A DNA stretch of 64,000 nucleotides from an uncultured bacterium (GCA_949290355.1 CASERN010000011.1:496001-560000); one strand, 5' to 3'; counted from the first letter of the stretch, positions 54,728-63,557 are shown. Notes: generated by a model not told the origin, from the sequence alone. Program-made: numbers and translations.

Positions 54728-55147
54728 TTAATTTTGTCCTTTTAAATTTTTTACAATATTTCCTAAAATTCTATAAATCAATTTTAGAGTATTTTCGTCT
54801 GAATTCTTTAGGAAATATGAAGATAGAACTGTTTTTGTCTTCAAATCTTGAACTTCTAATTTTAGGCAGTCGTTACGTAATGTATTTTCTTGTTTTATTA
54901 TTGTTGGGCTGTCAATTTCAGATTCTACAAAATTATCAGATCCATTTAATATTTTTATTTTTACATTGTTATGTTTTGCGTAATTTGCAAGAGTTTTTTT
55001 AGCTGTGTCTATTTTTTGAAATTCATCATAAGGAATATCAAGTTGTTTTATTTGTACATATTTATTTATAAACTGTTGTTCTTTTTCGTATTTTCTTATT
55101 CTTACAAATCTATTTATTTTATTTTGTATATTGTGAAATTTAATCAT
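54728..55147 (-). CDS. Hypothetical protein, 139 aa
   Basis: I do not recognise this protein. It is basic at the N-terminus (NKINRFVRIRKYEKEQQF), has a mixed alpha/beta middle with HNNVKIKILNGSDNFVES, and ends in a helix (LIYRILGNIVKNLKGQN). There is no signal peptide or membrane segment. TAGGAGAA precedes ATG 55147, which I prefer over an in-frame start 18 bases earlier. Same strand as hydC and nth, but no functional link is visible. Confidence 0.7.
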   Translation of the reverse strand: MIKFHNIQNKINRFVRIRKYEKEQQFINKYVQIKQLDIPYDEFQKIDTAKKTLANYAKHNNVKIKILNGSDNFVESEIDSPTIIKQENTLRNDCLKLEVQDLKTKTVLSSYFLKNSDENTLKLIYRILGNIVKNLKGQN

Positions 55148-55209
55148 AATTTCTCCTAGAATCAAACTATCAGATATAAGTAAAATAGAAAAAAATTTTT
55201 TTTGCTAAT

Positions 55210-55848
55210 TTATAAATTTTTATTACAAAATCTATTAATTGGACAGTTATTGCAATCCGGTTTTATTGGTTTACAAATATTTTGTCCATGGGTTACAAGC
55301 AATGTGTTAATGTCTAACCAATATTTTTGAGGGAGTTTAGCTCGAAGTGCAAATTCCGTTTCTTCTGGAGTTTTTGTTTTTACATATCCTAAGCGATTGC
55401 AAATTCTATGAACATGAACATCTACGCAAATAGCAGGTATATTAAATCCTTTTGCAAGGACAAGATTCGCAGTCTTTCGGCCTACTCCGTTAAATTTAAC
55501 TAATTCATCTATTGAGTCAGGGACTTTATTATCAAGTTTTTCTACTATGATTTTTGAGAGTTCTACAATTTGTTTTGCTTTATTTTTATAAAAGCCGACA
55601 GGGTAAATTGCTTTTTCAAGTTTGTTTACATCGCAATATGCAAAATCTTTAGGAGTTTTACCTATTTCAAGCATTCTTAAAGTTGCTGGATATGTTGTAA
55701 GATCGTTTGTTCTTAAACTTAAAATACAGGCAATAAGTACCAAATAAGGATCTTTAAATTCTTCCATAAGTTGTACGAATTCTCTTCTTGGTTGCTTTGC
55801 TTCGATTAGTGCTTGAATTATTTTATCAATATTAACTTCTTGTTTCAT
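55210..55848 (-). CDS. nth: Endonuclease III (DNA glycosylase/AP lyase)
   Basis: Removes oxidised pyrimidines and nicks the abasic site. The 212-aa protein shows the helix-hairpin-helix with catalytic lysine NGVGRKTANLVL and the catalytic aspartate in ICVDVHVHRICNRLG. The [4Fe-4S] loop is CX6CX2CX5C (CKPIKPDCNNCPINRFC). No Shine-Dalgarno sequence; TATAAT is exactly six bases before the ATG, pointing to a leaderless mRNA. Confidence 0.96.
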   Translation of the reverse strand: MKQEVNIDKIIQALIEAKQPRREFVQLMEEFKDPYLVLIACILSLRTNDLTTYPATLRMLEIGKTPKDFAYCDVNKLEKAIYPVGFYKNKAKQIVELSKIIVEKLDNKVPDSIDELVKFNGVGRKTANLVLAKGFNIPAICVDVHVHRICNRLGYVKTKTPEETEFALRAKLPQKYWLDINTLLVTHGQNICKPIKPDCNNCPINRFCNKNL

Positions 55849-55887
55849 ATTATTATTATATTACAACTTAAAAATTTTGTTCTGATG

Positions 55888-55916
55888 TTGAAAAATTTGC
55901 CTGTATCAATTATACT
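55888..55916 (+). promoter_or_regulatory. Promoter upstream of pilin locus 2
   Basis: TTGAAA (55888-55893), a 17-base spacer, TATACT (55911-55916). It would start transcription about 28 bases before the ATG at 55951, paralleling locus 1. Confidence 0.65.
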
Positions 55917-55950
55917 AAATATGTAAAATTATTTAAAAAAGGAGCTATCT

Positions 55951-56039
55951 ATGAAGAAGATTAAGTTTGTACGGAGTTTCGGGGGGGGGGCAGTTTAAAG
56001 CTTACACCGCAAGGGTTTCGAGGATTCTTTAAAGATTCC
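55951..56039 (+). other. Leader ORF with a ten-G tract, out of frame with the pilin (locus 2)
   Basis: AAAGGAG precedes ATG at 55951 by seven bases. Ten codons lead to ten G residues (55981-55990), after which the frame stops at TAA, giving the 15-residue peptide MKKIKFVRSFGGGAV. Eleven (or eight) G residues would join the ATG to the pilin frame, which is open through the whole interval. Tract length, distance from the ATG, stop position and phase are identical to locus 1. Confidence 0.78.
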
Positions 56040-56070
56040 GTGTCGGGTCAAGCGGCACGCTTGGGATTTA
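55977..56070 (+). repeat. Pilin-leader repeat, copy 2
   Basis: Near-identical to 2266-2359 (four mismatches outside an exact ten-G tract). In the joined frame it encodes GGGGSLKLTPQGFRGFFKD followed by SVSGQAARLG up to the prepilin cleavage site. It is richer in G+C than the gene body. Confidence 0.85.
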
Positions 56071-56741
56071 CTCTAGCAGAGGTATTAATAACTTTAGGAA
56101 TAATTGGAGTAGTTGCAGCATTAACGATACCATCAGTAATTAGTAAACATAAGAAAATTGAAACAGTTACTAAATTAAAAACAGCAATGACAACTATAAA
56201 TTCTGCATTTAAACTTGCTGTTGTTGATTATGGAGAAATGCAAAATTGGGATTATATTAATGATTTTGATGATGCTGCTTCAAGAAAAAAATTTATTGAT
56301 AAATATTTAATTCCTTATATAAAAGGAGCTTCTCCATCTCCTGAGGATGCTTATGAGGCTTCTGGCTTAGGTTATCCAAAGTCTACAGATAAATATTATC
56401 CTCATCAACCTAGTGGAAGTATAGTTGGAATGAGTTCCAGAAATTATTACCCTATAGGCTTGTTAAATGGTATTTTTTATTATTCAGGTTTTGATGGGAG
56501 TACTAATATGGTTTTTAATGTTGATTTAAACGGAATAAACAAACCTAATCTTTACGGTTATGATTTGTTTGCGTTTGAATTAGTGCCAGAACAAAATACA
56601 ATTAAAATGTATACATTTCGATATCCTTATAAAACAAATGGTGTATACACATATTGCAACTATGACGGAGCATCAGGTTGTGGATTGGTTATAGAAAAAA
56701 GTGGTTGGCAAATACCTGATGATTATCCTATAAAAATTTAA
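56040..56741 (+). CDS. Type IV pilin / type II secretion pseudopilin-like protein, locus 2
   Basis: Exported prepilin-like protein of 233 aa as read from GTG 56040. The signal is LGFTLAEVLITLGIIGVV and the globular domain ends with a cysteine pair (YCNYDGASGCGLV) and KSGWQIPDDYPIKI. Its first 35 residues match locus 1 closely while the globular domain differs, as in a family of variable fibre tips. The GTG lacks a placed Shine-Dalgarno sequence; the likely native start is ATG 55951 across the G tract. The stop shares TTAA with the convergent lpxK gene. Confidence 0.85.
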   Translation: MSGQAARLGFTLAEVLITLGIIGVVAALTIPSVISKHKKIETVTKLKTAMTTINSAFKLAVVDYGEMQNWDYINDFDDAASRKKFIDKYLIPYIKGASPSPEDAYEASGLGYPKSTDKYYPHQPSGSIVGMSSRNYYPIGLLNGIFYYSGFDGSTNMVFNVDLNGINKPNLYGYDLFAFELVPEQNTIKMYTFRYPYKTNGVYTYCNYDGASGCGLVIEKSGWQIPDDYPIKI

Positions 56742-57754
56742 ATTTTAAGAATTTTTTCAACATCTATCACAGTTTTTAATTTTAAAGCATAAATATCGTT
56801 GCGGTTGAAATTTTGCATTTTCACCGCATCTTTTTCTGTTGTAACAATTATGCCTTGAGGAATTTCTTCCTCTTTATAAATATGATGATCATCAAATGCA
56901 ATTTTATTTTTTATTCTGTATTCTGTTAAAAATTTGAAAAACTGCTCCGGTTGTCCTATTGCGCATAATGCTGTAATTTCTTCCCCGTTTGTGAGGCGTT
57001 CCCCTGTCTGAATATTGTATATATAGTCAGGTTCTGTATAACAAACTTGAGTTTGGATGGACATTTTTTTTGTCATTATTTTGGCAAGTTTTTCTGCTTT
57101 GGTATGGTCTGTATTTTTGCTTACAATTACGAGTTTGTTTATTCTTTTAAGAGCTTCTTTACCTTCTCTTAAAGGACCTGCAGGGAGAAGTCTTTCGTTT
57201 CCAAATCCTTTTTCACTATCTGTTAGAACTATATCTAAATCTCGATATAGTTTTCTATGTTGAAATCCATCATCTAAAACAATTTTTGTAACCCCGAATT
57301 TTTCTATTGCATATTTAGCAGCTTTATATCGGTTCTTTGAAGTTATAATGATTGCTCCTTTAGTGTTTTCCGCAAGCCAAAAAGGTTCATCTCCAGCGAG
57401 TTTTGCATTATAATAAATTTTTTCACCATCAGAGATTAAGTTAATATTTTTATTTGATAACTTTCCGCCATAACCTCTCGATATAATAGCTGTTTTTTCG
57501 TTTCTTGCAATATAGTATTTAGCAATTTCTGATACTACAGGGGTTTTACCGACTCCACCAGTTGTAATGTTACCCACTGAAACTACATATGCATTAACTT
57601 TTTTAGGTTTGATTATATCTTTATCATAAAGGTTATTCTTTAAAGTACTAACTATTCCATAGAATAAAGACGCAAATTGCAATAGATTAAAAATAAACCC
57701 TTTTGCATTTTTATTATAATGAATTTTTGTAATTTCTGTTTTTAAGTTTTTCAT
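56738..57754 (-). CDS. lpxK: Tetraacyldisaccharide 4'-kinase
   Basis: Phosphorylates lipid A precursor at the inner membrane. The 338-aa protein has an N-terminal hydrophobic segment (LLQFASLFYGIVS), the P-loop GNITTGGVGKTPVV, AIISRGYGGK and the Walker-B region VLDDGFQHRKLYRDLDIV. Its presence implies lipopolysaccharide and hence an outer membrane. No Shine-Dalgarno sequence directly precedes the ATG, seven bases after the MlaD-like gene; translation is probably coupled. Confidence 0.95.
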   Translation of the reverse strand: MKNLKTEITKIHYNKNAKGFIFNLLQFASLFYGIVSTLKNNLYDKDIIKPKKVNAYVVSVGNITTGGVGKTPVVSEIAKYYIARNEKTAIISRGYGGKLSNKNINLISDGEKIYYNAKLAGDEPFWLAENTKGAIIITSKNRYKAAKYAIEKFGVTKIVLDDGFQHRKLYRDLDIVLTDSEKGFGNERLLPAGPLREGKEALKRINKLVIVSKNTDHTKAEKLAKIMTKKMSIQTQVCYTEPDYIYNIQTGERLTNGEEITALCAIGQPEQFFKFLTEYRIKNKIAFDDHHIYKEEEIPQGIIVTTEKDAVKMQNFNRNDIYALKLKTVIDVEKILKI

Positions 57755-57760
57755 TTTATA

Positions 57761-59122
57761 TTAGAACATTAATCTCCAGAGTAAGAATCTTTTATTTAAT
57801 TTTTCTGAAAATTTTCTTAAATTACATGTTGTAACTTTTGTATCTTCAATTATTGATTGTAACTCAGTTTTATTATCAGGAGTAATTTTGTTTACTGTAT
57901 CAAGAGCAGTGGATATATTTACCATTGCAGTATTGATATTTGCTACAGCTCTGTTAATATCATTTTTTAGCTGGTCATCCTTTGTTAAAGAATTTACATA
58001 TCCGCTGATTTCATTTACGTTATGAGTAATTGCTCTGATATCTTCAGCCATTTGCTCTGCTTGCTTTTCATCCCCAATAAGTTTATTTAAATTTTGAGAT
58101 AATTTATCAACTGAATTTGCTGTAGACATAATTGTCTTTTTGAATTGGGGATCTCCAATTATATTATTAATATTACTTGATAGTACATTAAAATCAGTTG
58201 TAGCTCTATCCATCATAGTCATCAATTCGTTTAAATCACCTTTTGATGTGTCAATCAAATCATTAAGTTTTTTCATTGTTATACTTGATTGGGCTGTAAG
58301 AGAATTAATATTTGATACGGACGTTTTTAATTCTGCTATAACTTGATCAGATAACAAATCATTGATTTTTTTATTTGTTTCGGTTAAAGATTCAGCAGCT
58401 CTGTATTGCCAATCCATAAAGTCTGCAATTCTCATAGGCTCAATTACTGTGTATGGTGAAGTCTGTTTTGGATAAGGCAATGTTATGTCATCCAATGTAG
58501 AAATTAGTAATTTATTTGTTCCATTTGATCTTGTAACTTTGCCTTTTAAAAATTCAGGCAGAATTAAACCTGGAAGATTAATTACGTAATCAATTTTATA
58601 TGCGTAATTTGTTTTGATTGAATCTTTAATTGAATATGGTAAAACATCTTTTGATACAACTTCTATATTTTTTATTTTTCCGACATTGTAGTACTTTTTA
58701 TCCAATTTCATTTCTACATCATCATCTTTGTATAAAATATCTTTGCTGACCATAGGAATATATACTGTTCTTGTTTTAGGTGGAGTAATTTCTAAAAATA
58801 ATTCACCAATTAGTCCGGATTGTTGAATTGAAAAAACAGATGCTTTAGGTATTTCAACATCAGGATCTGTGATTACAAATTTTACTTTTACATAGCTGTT
58901 TTCGCCATCAATAACTGGAGTAATTTCTTCTACTTGACCGACACGAAGTCCCATCATTTGAACACCGGCACCGGGACGCATGCCATTTACATCTTTAAAG
59001 TGAATTTCGACTCTGTCTGCTGATGAAAAAGTTCTTCCCTTTACCTTGAAAACAACACCAATAAGTAATATTAGTGCTAAAAGCGTTAAAAGTCCTACTT
59101 TAAATGATGACGAAAATTTCAT
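57761..59122 (-). CDS. MCE/MlaD-family lipid-transport protein
   Basis: Single-pass inner-membrane protein with a periplasmic MCE domain, involved in phospholipid traffic. The N-terminal anchor FKVGLLTLLALILLIGVVFKV is followed by VEIHFKDVNGMRPGAGVQMMGLRVGQV, the MCE signature. A long helical tail (residues ~240-440) has many Asn/Leu heptads and probably forms the coiled tube. At 453 aa it is longer than MlaD (about 180) and closer to the long-tail MCE type. No MlaE or MlaF genes are adjacent. AGGAAAGG precedes the ATG. Confidence 0.9.
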   Translation of the reverse strand: MKFSSSFKVGLLTLLALILLIGVVFKVKGRTFSSADRVEIHFKDVNGMRPGAGVQMMGLRVGQVEEITPVIDGENSYVKVKFVITDPDVEIPKASVFSIQQSGLIGELFLEITPPKTRTVYIPMVSKDILYKDDDVEMKLDKKYYNVGKIKNIEVVSKDVLPYSIKDSIKTNYAYKIDYVINLPGLILPEFLKGKVTRSNGTNKLLISTLDDITLPYPKQTSPYTVIEPMRIADFMDWQYRAAESLTETNKKINDLLSDQVIAELKTSVSNINSLTAQSSITMKKLNDLIDTSKGDLNELMTMMDRATTDFNVLSSNINNIIGDPQFKKTIMSTANSVDKLSQNLNKLIGDEKQAEQMAEDIRAITHNVNEISGYVNSLTKDDQLKNDINRAVANINTAMVNISTALDTVNKITPDNKTELQSIIEDTKVTTCNLRKFSEKLNKRFLLWRLMF

Positions 59123-59185
59123 TTGTTGCCTTTCCTAATTTTTTTTTATTGTAGCAAAAACAACAGAATTGTGCAAAATTATTAA

Positions 59186-59887
59186 TTATAGATAGTTAGC
59201 TAATATATTTTTTACATAATTTTGAGTTTCTTTGTACGGCGGCACTCCATCATATTTATCAACAGCTCCTGGGCCAGCGTTGTATGCTGCAAGTGCTAAT
59301 ATAACATTCCCGTTGTATTTGTTTAACATGGATTTTAAGTATTTAACTCCGCCTTCTACATTTTGTACAATATTGTATGGATCTTGTACTCCTAAGTTTT
59401 TTGCAGTTAAAGGCATTAGTTGCATTAGCCCCATAGCACCTGCTTTTGATTTCGCTTTAGGATTAAATCCTGATTCTTGTTTTATAAGAGCTTGTACTAA
59501 CTTTTCATCAACTCCGTGTTTTTCTGCAATCTGATTTACAATATTTAAAATTTGCGATTTAGATGTTGTTTTTGTGTTTGCTTGTACAGAAGCTGCTTGT
59601 TGGATTGCGCTGTTATAATTTGATTGATTTATAATATCTGCGTTAACTTTTTTTAATTGCGGATCAATAAGCAGTGTCCCAAAATTTGACTTAGTAGTTG
59701 ATTTTAATATTTTTTCAAAAGATGGTGTATTTATTCTTCCGTTATTTGGGTAAATTGCATCAAGTGGATTTTGTGGTTCATTTGTTGCCGTTAAATTGTT
59801 TACTTTATTAGAAAGCTGGGCATACCTTTGCATTGCTTGAGTCTGTCCGCCTGTGTTCAATAAATTTTGAATAAATTGTGAAAACAT
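59186..59887 (-). CDS. Lytic transglycosylase (SLT domain)
   Basis: Peptidoglycan-cleaving enzyme, 233 aa. The C-terminal ~120 residues are an SLT domain. It has the catalytic glutamate in IKQESGFNPKAKSKAGAMGLMQLMP, YNIVQNVEGGVKYLKSML and ILALAAYNAGPGAVDKYDG. The N-terminal ~110 residues are Gln/Asn-rich and without an evident signal peptide, as in enzymes exported by a flagellar or pilus route or tethered to such machines. AGAGGTGG precedes the ATG. Confidence 0.9.
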   Translation of the reverse strand: MFSQFIQNLLNTGGQTQAMQRYAQLSNKVNNLTATNEPQNPLDAIYPNNGRINTPSFEKILKSTTKSNFGTLLIDPQLKKVNADIINQSNYNSAIQQAASVQANTKTTSKSQILNIVNQIAEKHGVDEKLVQALIKQESGFNPKAKSKAGAMGLMQLMPLTAKNLGVQDPYNIVQNVEGGVKYLKSMLNKYNGNVILALAAYNAGPGAVDKYDGVPPYKETQNYVKNILANYL

Positions 59888-59974
59888 ACCACCTCTACCC
59901 TTACCTGATTATATTCTATATAAAACCAGATAATTCTGTATCCTCTATTTGTATTAATGAAGGTTTATAAAATG

Positions 59975-61072
59975 TCAATTAATAAACATGCAATCACCAT
60001 ATGAGAAAAAACGGTAGTTATTTTTTATTGCCTCACTATAGGCGTCAAATATAAAATCTTTTCCGGCTAATGCGCTGACAAGCATCAAAAGTGTTGATTT
60101 AGGCAAATGGAAATTTGTAATAAGTTTATCAATTACTTTAAATTCATATGGAGGGTATATAAATAATTCAGAATGGTCATGACAAGGTTTAATACAACCG
60201 TATTTTTGGAAAGCTGTCTCAAGTGTTCTAACTGTAGTTGTACCCACTGCTATGATTTTTTTCCCTTCTTTTTTCGCTTTGTTAATTTGTTCTGCTGCTT
60301 TTTCTGAAATTTCAAATGTTTCGGAATGCATTTTATGATTTTCAACATTCTCACATTGTACCGGTCTGAATGTGCCAAGTCCTACATTTAAAGTTACATA
60401 AGCTAATTCAACCCCTTTATCTTGGAGTTTTTTCAATATTTCGTTTGTAAAATGTAATCCGGCAGTTGGTGCTGCGACTGAGCCTTCATCTTTTGCATAT
60501 ACTGTTTGATATCTTTCGAAATCAAGCTTTTTTAAATCATCATTAGGGATTTTTCTTTCAATATATGGTGGTAGTGGGATTTGACCGTTTCTATGAAGCA
60601 CATCAAGAATGTTATTTCCCTCAAAAAGTAATTCAACTAGCCATTCTCCGTTTTCTTCCAAGCGTTTAATTGCTTTGACGGATAATTCATCACTGATTTT
60701 TATAATTGTATCAGGCTTAACTCTTTTAGATGGTTTAATTAGCACATCCCACAAGCATAGCTGCTTGACCTGACACATTGGTGGATGCATATTTTTTTCT
60801 AAACTTTGAGTTTTAGCTTCTTTTAATAAAAATATTTCAATTTTAGCCCCTGTATCTTTATGCCCTATTAGACGAGCTGGAAGTACTTTGGTGTTATTCA
60901 TTACTAAAAGAGTATTTTTATCGATTAAATCCACAATGTCATAAAAATGTTTATGAGAAATGGTTCTATCCTTTCGGTTTAGAACCATCATCTTAGAATT
61001 TTCTCTTTTATCTGCAGGTACCTGCGCAATTAATTCTTCGGGTAAATTGTAGTCATACTCTGATAATAACAT
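59975..61072 (-). CDS. queA: tRNA preQ1(34) S-adenosylmethionine ribosyltransferase-isomerase
   Basis: Penultimate step of queuosine synthesis, converting preQ1-tRNA to epoxyqueuosine-tRNA. The 365-aa protein shows YDYNLPEELIAQVPADKRENSKMMVL at its start, VMNNTKVLPARL, SVAAPTAGLHFT, YVTLNVGLGTFRPV and the final FHLPKSTLLMLVSALAG. GGAG precedes the ATG. It follows yidC on the same strand. Confidence 0.97.
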   Translation of the reverse strand: MLLSEYDYNLPEELIAQVPADKRENSKMMVLNRKDRTISHKHFYDIVDLIDKNTLLVMNNTKVLPARLIGHKDTGAKIEIFLLKEAKTQSLEKNMHPPMCQVKQLCLWDVLIKPSKRVKPDTIIKISDELSVKAIKRLEENGEWLVELLFEGNNILDVLHRNGQIPLPPYIERKIPNDDLKKLDFERYQTVYAKDEGSVAAPTAGLHFTNEILKKLQDKGVELAYVTLNVGLGTFRPVQCENVENHKMHSETFEISEKAAEQINKAKKEGKKIIAVGTTTVRTLETAFQKYGCIKPCHDHSELFIYPPYEFKVIDKLITNFHLPKSTLLMLVSALAGKDFIFDAYSEAIKNNYRFFSYGDCMFIN

Positions 61073-61099
61073 AATTCCTCCGTATACTAATTATTTAAA

Positions 61100-62188
61100 T
61101 TAGTTTTTCGGCTCAATTTTTTTCGCATTTATAATATCGCTATCAGTTGCAATATTTTGAGTTCTGGCTTGTTCTGCATCAATTTGTTTGTTAACAATAA
61201 TCGTTTGTAAAATTTGTATTATATTGCTTGTTACAAGGTATAACAAAACGCCTGCTGGTATCGGTATAATTACGAATGTCCCGATAATCATTATAGGCAT
61301 GAATGTTCCCATTGATTTTTGAATAGCTTCTTGTGTTGGATCCATTGCTCCTTCTTTAGGTTTTTGTGTCGACATCATGACCTTTTGTGATAGGAACATT
61401 GTCAGTGCAAATAAAGCTATCAAAATGAATACATCCCAGTGGAATGATCTTGCGGCAACAGTGGTTGGTACAGAAGCTGTAAGCACACTACCTTCTTTTT
61501 TGAATGTGATATTTTCAACTTCTTTATTTGTCATATCTGTAATTGCAATTTCAGCTTTTTCAATTTGATCTAATTGTGCAAATTTTAAGTTTAAGTGATC
61601 AAGATCAATTTTGAAATCTATATTTTCTCCAGGTTTAAATTCTCCCTGAATTTCTATAGCTTTGTTAGGATCTTTCACTTTAACGTTATCTAGGACTTCA
61701 TTCGGTAAATATACTTTAGCAGTTTTGCCTAATGTGAAAGTATCATTTTGTGATACTCCGAATGTTCCGTCATATGATCTGCCAGCAGTAGCTCTAAGAG
61801 TTGTATCAAGTCTGCTTAAAAATCCGAAAGATGTGTCTCCTGCAATTTGAATAAATTGCGGACTCATTAAAGCAGAATATAAAAGAATAAATATTGGTAA
61901 TTGAATTAATAGAGGTAAGCAGCCGCCCATTGGATTAAACTTATGCTCTTTATAAAATTCCATAAGTTTTTGCTGCATTTTTTGCGGATCACTTTTGTAT
62001 CTGTCTTGAATTGCTTTAATTTTAGGCTGTAATGTTTGCATCATTTTCATTGAACGTTGTTGTGATACGTTCAATGGCCACATAGCAAGTCTTATAACAA
62101 CAGTTAATAATATAATTGCTAATCCGTAATTTCCTACAATAGAAGCTAATGCTTTTAATGCTTCAATGGTTAAAGTTGTAAAATCCAA
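61100..62188 (-). CDS. yidC: Membrane protein insertase YidC/Oxa1
   Basis: Inserts and folds inner-membrane proteins. The 362-aa protein lacks the large N-terminal periplasmic domain of enterobacterial YidC. The first core helix is followed by SQQRSMKMMQTLQPKIKAIQDRYK-type cytoplasmic loop and FNPMGGCLPLLIQLPIFILLYSAL. A ~115-residue beta-rich stretch (about residues 125-240) is inserted before the next helix. Start is TTG at 62188 behind GAGGATTAGGG. queA follows 27 bases downstream. rpmH and rnpA are not adjacent. Confidence 0.94.
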   Translation of the reverse strand: MDFTTLTIEALKALASIVGNYGLAIILLTVVIRLAMWPLNVSQQRSMKMMQTLQPKIKAIQDRYKSDPQKMQQKLMEFYKEHKFNPMGGCLPLLIQLPIFILLYSALMSPQFIQIAGDTSFGFLSRLDTTLRATAGRSYDGTFGVSQNDTFTLGKTAKVYLPNEVLDNVKVKDPNKAIEIQGEFKPGENIDFKIDLDHLNLKFAQLDQIEKAEIAITDMTNKEVENITFKKEGSVLTASVPTTVAARSFHWDVFILIALFALTMFLSQKVMMSTQKPKEGAMDPTQEAIQKSMGTFMPIMIIGTFVIIPIPAGVLLYLVTSNIIQILQTIIVNKQIDAEQARTQNIATDSDIINAKKIEPKN

Positions 62189-62290
62189 TTTCCCTAATCC
62201 TCATTTAATAGTGTAAAATCTCTTCTCCAGAAGTTTATTATAAAAGTAAACCTAAGTCAATAAAATGTAAAAATCCAAATTTTATTGACA

Positions 62291-62320
62291 ATAAAAAAGA
62301 CAGCTTAAAGCTGTCTTTAA
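62291..62320 (-). terminator. Terminator after tRNA-Pro
   Basis: AAAGACAGC (62296-62304) pairs with GCTGTCTTT (62310-62318) around TTAAA. On the minus strand the stem is followed by a T-run, 8-35 bases past the tRNA 3' end. Confidence 0.78.
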
Positions 62321-62325
62321 AATGG

Positions 62326-62399
62326 TCGGGATGACACGATTTGAACGTGCGACCCCCTCGTCCCAAGCGAGGTGCGCTACCAAGCTGCGCCACATCCCG
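62326..62399 (-). tRNA. tRNA-Pro (UGG)
   Basis: The acceptor CGGGATG (62399-62393) pairs with CATCCCG (62333-62327). The anticodon arm is CCTCG-CTTGGGA-CGAGG with anticodon TGG. The T loop is TTCAAAT. CCA is not encoded. Confidence 0.95.
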
Positions 62400-62482
62400 A
62401 AAGTATATAATTTTCAATCGCAAACTCGCGACAAGTTTTATTCTATGATAAACAAAATTTTTCGTCAAGGGTTTTTATTTAT

Positions 62483-63289
62483 TTATCTTTTATTTTCTAT
62501 AATACTTTGTTTTGCTGCTATTCCCAGACCTATTCCTGCAATTAGATATGTTAGCCAAGCAAAGAAATAATTTCTTTTTAATGGATTAAGATTTACAGAT
62601 TTTCCAAGAGTAGCTTTTGCTGCTTTTAGACCTCTAATAGATGCGAGACCTTCTTCAATGATTGTAGGTAAAAATGCTGCAAATCCTATTTTACCAGCGT
62701 TTTCTTCTATAAAGTTGGAGGTGTTGCTGTCTTTTTTTAATAAACCGTTAATCATTAAAAGAGCTGTTGGGACGGCGGATACATACATTCTTGATTTTTG
62801 AAGCATTTGTAAAATTTTGCTTTTATGTGCATTTATTGCATGACCAAGCTCATGCAATATTAATGAAGGTTTACTTTTAGGCGCAACAGCTAGTTTAAAT
62901 TGATCAGAGTAAAAAGCATTCTCACCTCTTGCAACAGGTTTTAAAGCTTCCTTTAGTGGTTGTGTGTAGTTATTCATATTGTTTTTATCTATAAAGTCAA
63001 CAAAAACATTTAATTTGTTCTTTTTGACCATATTTTGAGCAATTTGTTTTACATTCTCAGAAGTGGTAAATTCTTTACCTTGCATTAATTTATTACCGCA
63101 CCATTCTGAAGCTTTATGTAAAAATAAAGCAAATGCTTGCAAAAGTCCTGCAGTGATTACGGTTCTTTCCGGACTATCAAACTTGTTTGATTCTTGATAG
63201 TTACCATGAGAATAGTAGTTATTATTTGAATTCAAATAATAATTAAATTGATTTTGATAGTCTGTTTTTAAACTACTTAGTCCTTCCAC
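62483..63289 (-). CDS. HExxH metallopeptidase-like membrane protein, 268 aa
   Basis: HELGHAINAH at residues 146-155 is a gluzincin-type zinc motif. Possible third-ligand glutamates lie in NFIEENAGKIGF and TIIEEGLASIRGLKAAKA. Hydrophobic segments occur near residues 44-58, 160-180 and 243-262. I cannot place it in a named family; it recalls small bacterial M48-like or DUF-type membrane proteases. Start is GTG at 63289 with no clear Shine-Dalgarno sequence. The first ~38 residues are Asn/Tyr-rich. Confidence 0.65.
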   Translation of the reverse strand: MEGLSSLKTDYQNQFNYYLNSNNNYYSHGNYQESNKFDSPERTVITAGLLQAFALFLHKASEWCGNKLMQGKEFTTSENVKQIAQNMVKKNKLNVFVDFIDKNNMNNYTQPLKEALKPVARGENAFYSDQFKLAVAPKSKPSLILHELGHAINAHKSKILQMLQKSRMYVSAVPTALLMINGLLKKDSNTSNFIEENAGKIGFAAFLPTIIEEGLASIRGLKAAKATLGKSVNLNPLKRNYFFAWLTYLIAGIGLGIAAKQSIIENKR

Positions 63290-63387
63290 ATAAATATAAA
63301 CATTTTAAGAATAAAAAATTTGCTATTATTTAAAACAATATTAAGAAAATTATTGTTTAATATGATTATTAAATGAAGAAAATTTAA

Positions 63388-63525
63388 TTAGTCTTCAATT
63401 AATGTAAACATATCTTTATTTGCTCCGCAAAGTGGACAGACCCAGTCTGTTGGCAAGTCTTCGAATTTTTGTTTTTCTTCACTTTCGTCATAAATCCATT
63501 GGCAAACTTCACATTTGTATTTCAT
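63388..63525 (-). CDS. Rubredoxin, short 45-residue form
   Basis: One-iron electron carrier. The protein begins MKYKCEVCQWIYD and ends near LPTDWVCPLCGANKDMF, with iron ligands C5, C8, C30 and C33. The loop between the first pair and FEDLP is about seven residues shorter than in common 52-residue rubredoxins, as in the known 45-residue Desulfovibrio form. AAGGAG precedes the ATG. It is divergent from the thioesterase gene, 32 bases between start codons. Confidence 0.93.
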   Translation of the reverse strand: MKYKCEVCQWIYDESEEKQKFEDLPTDWVCPLCGANKDMFTLIED

Positions 63526-63557
63526 ATTTTTTCTCCTTATGTTATAATTTAGTTGTT

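Noticed and set aside
63420-63557. N-terminal extension of the YbgC-like ORF
   Set aside because: The extension is the reverse complement of the rubredoxin gene, which has four iron ligands and a good ribosome site; the thioesterase domain starts at ATG 63558.
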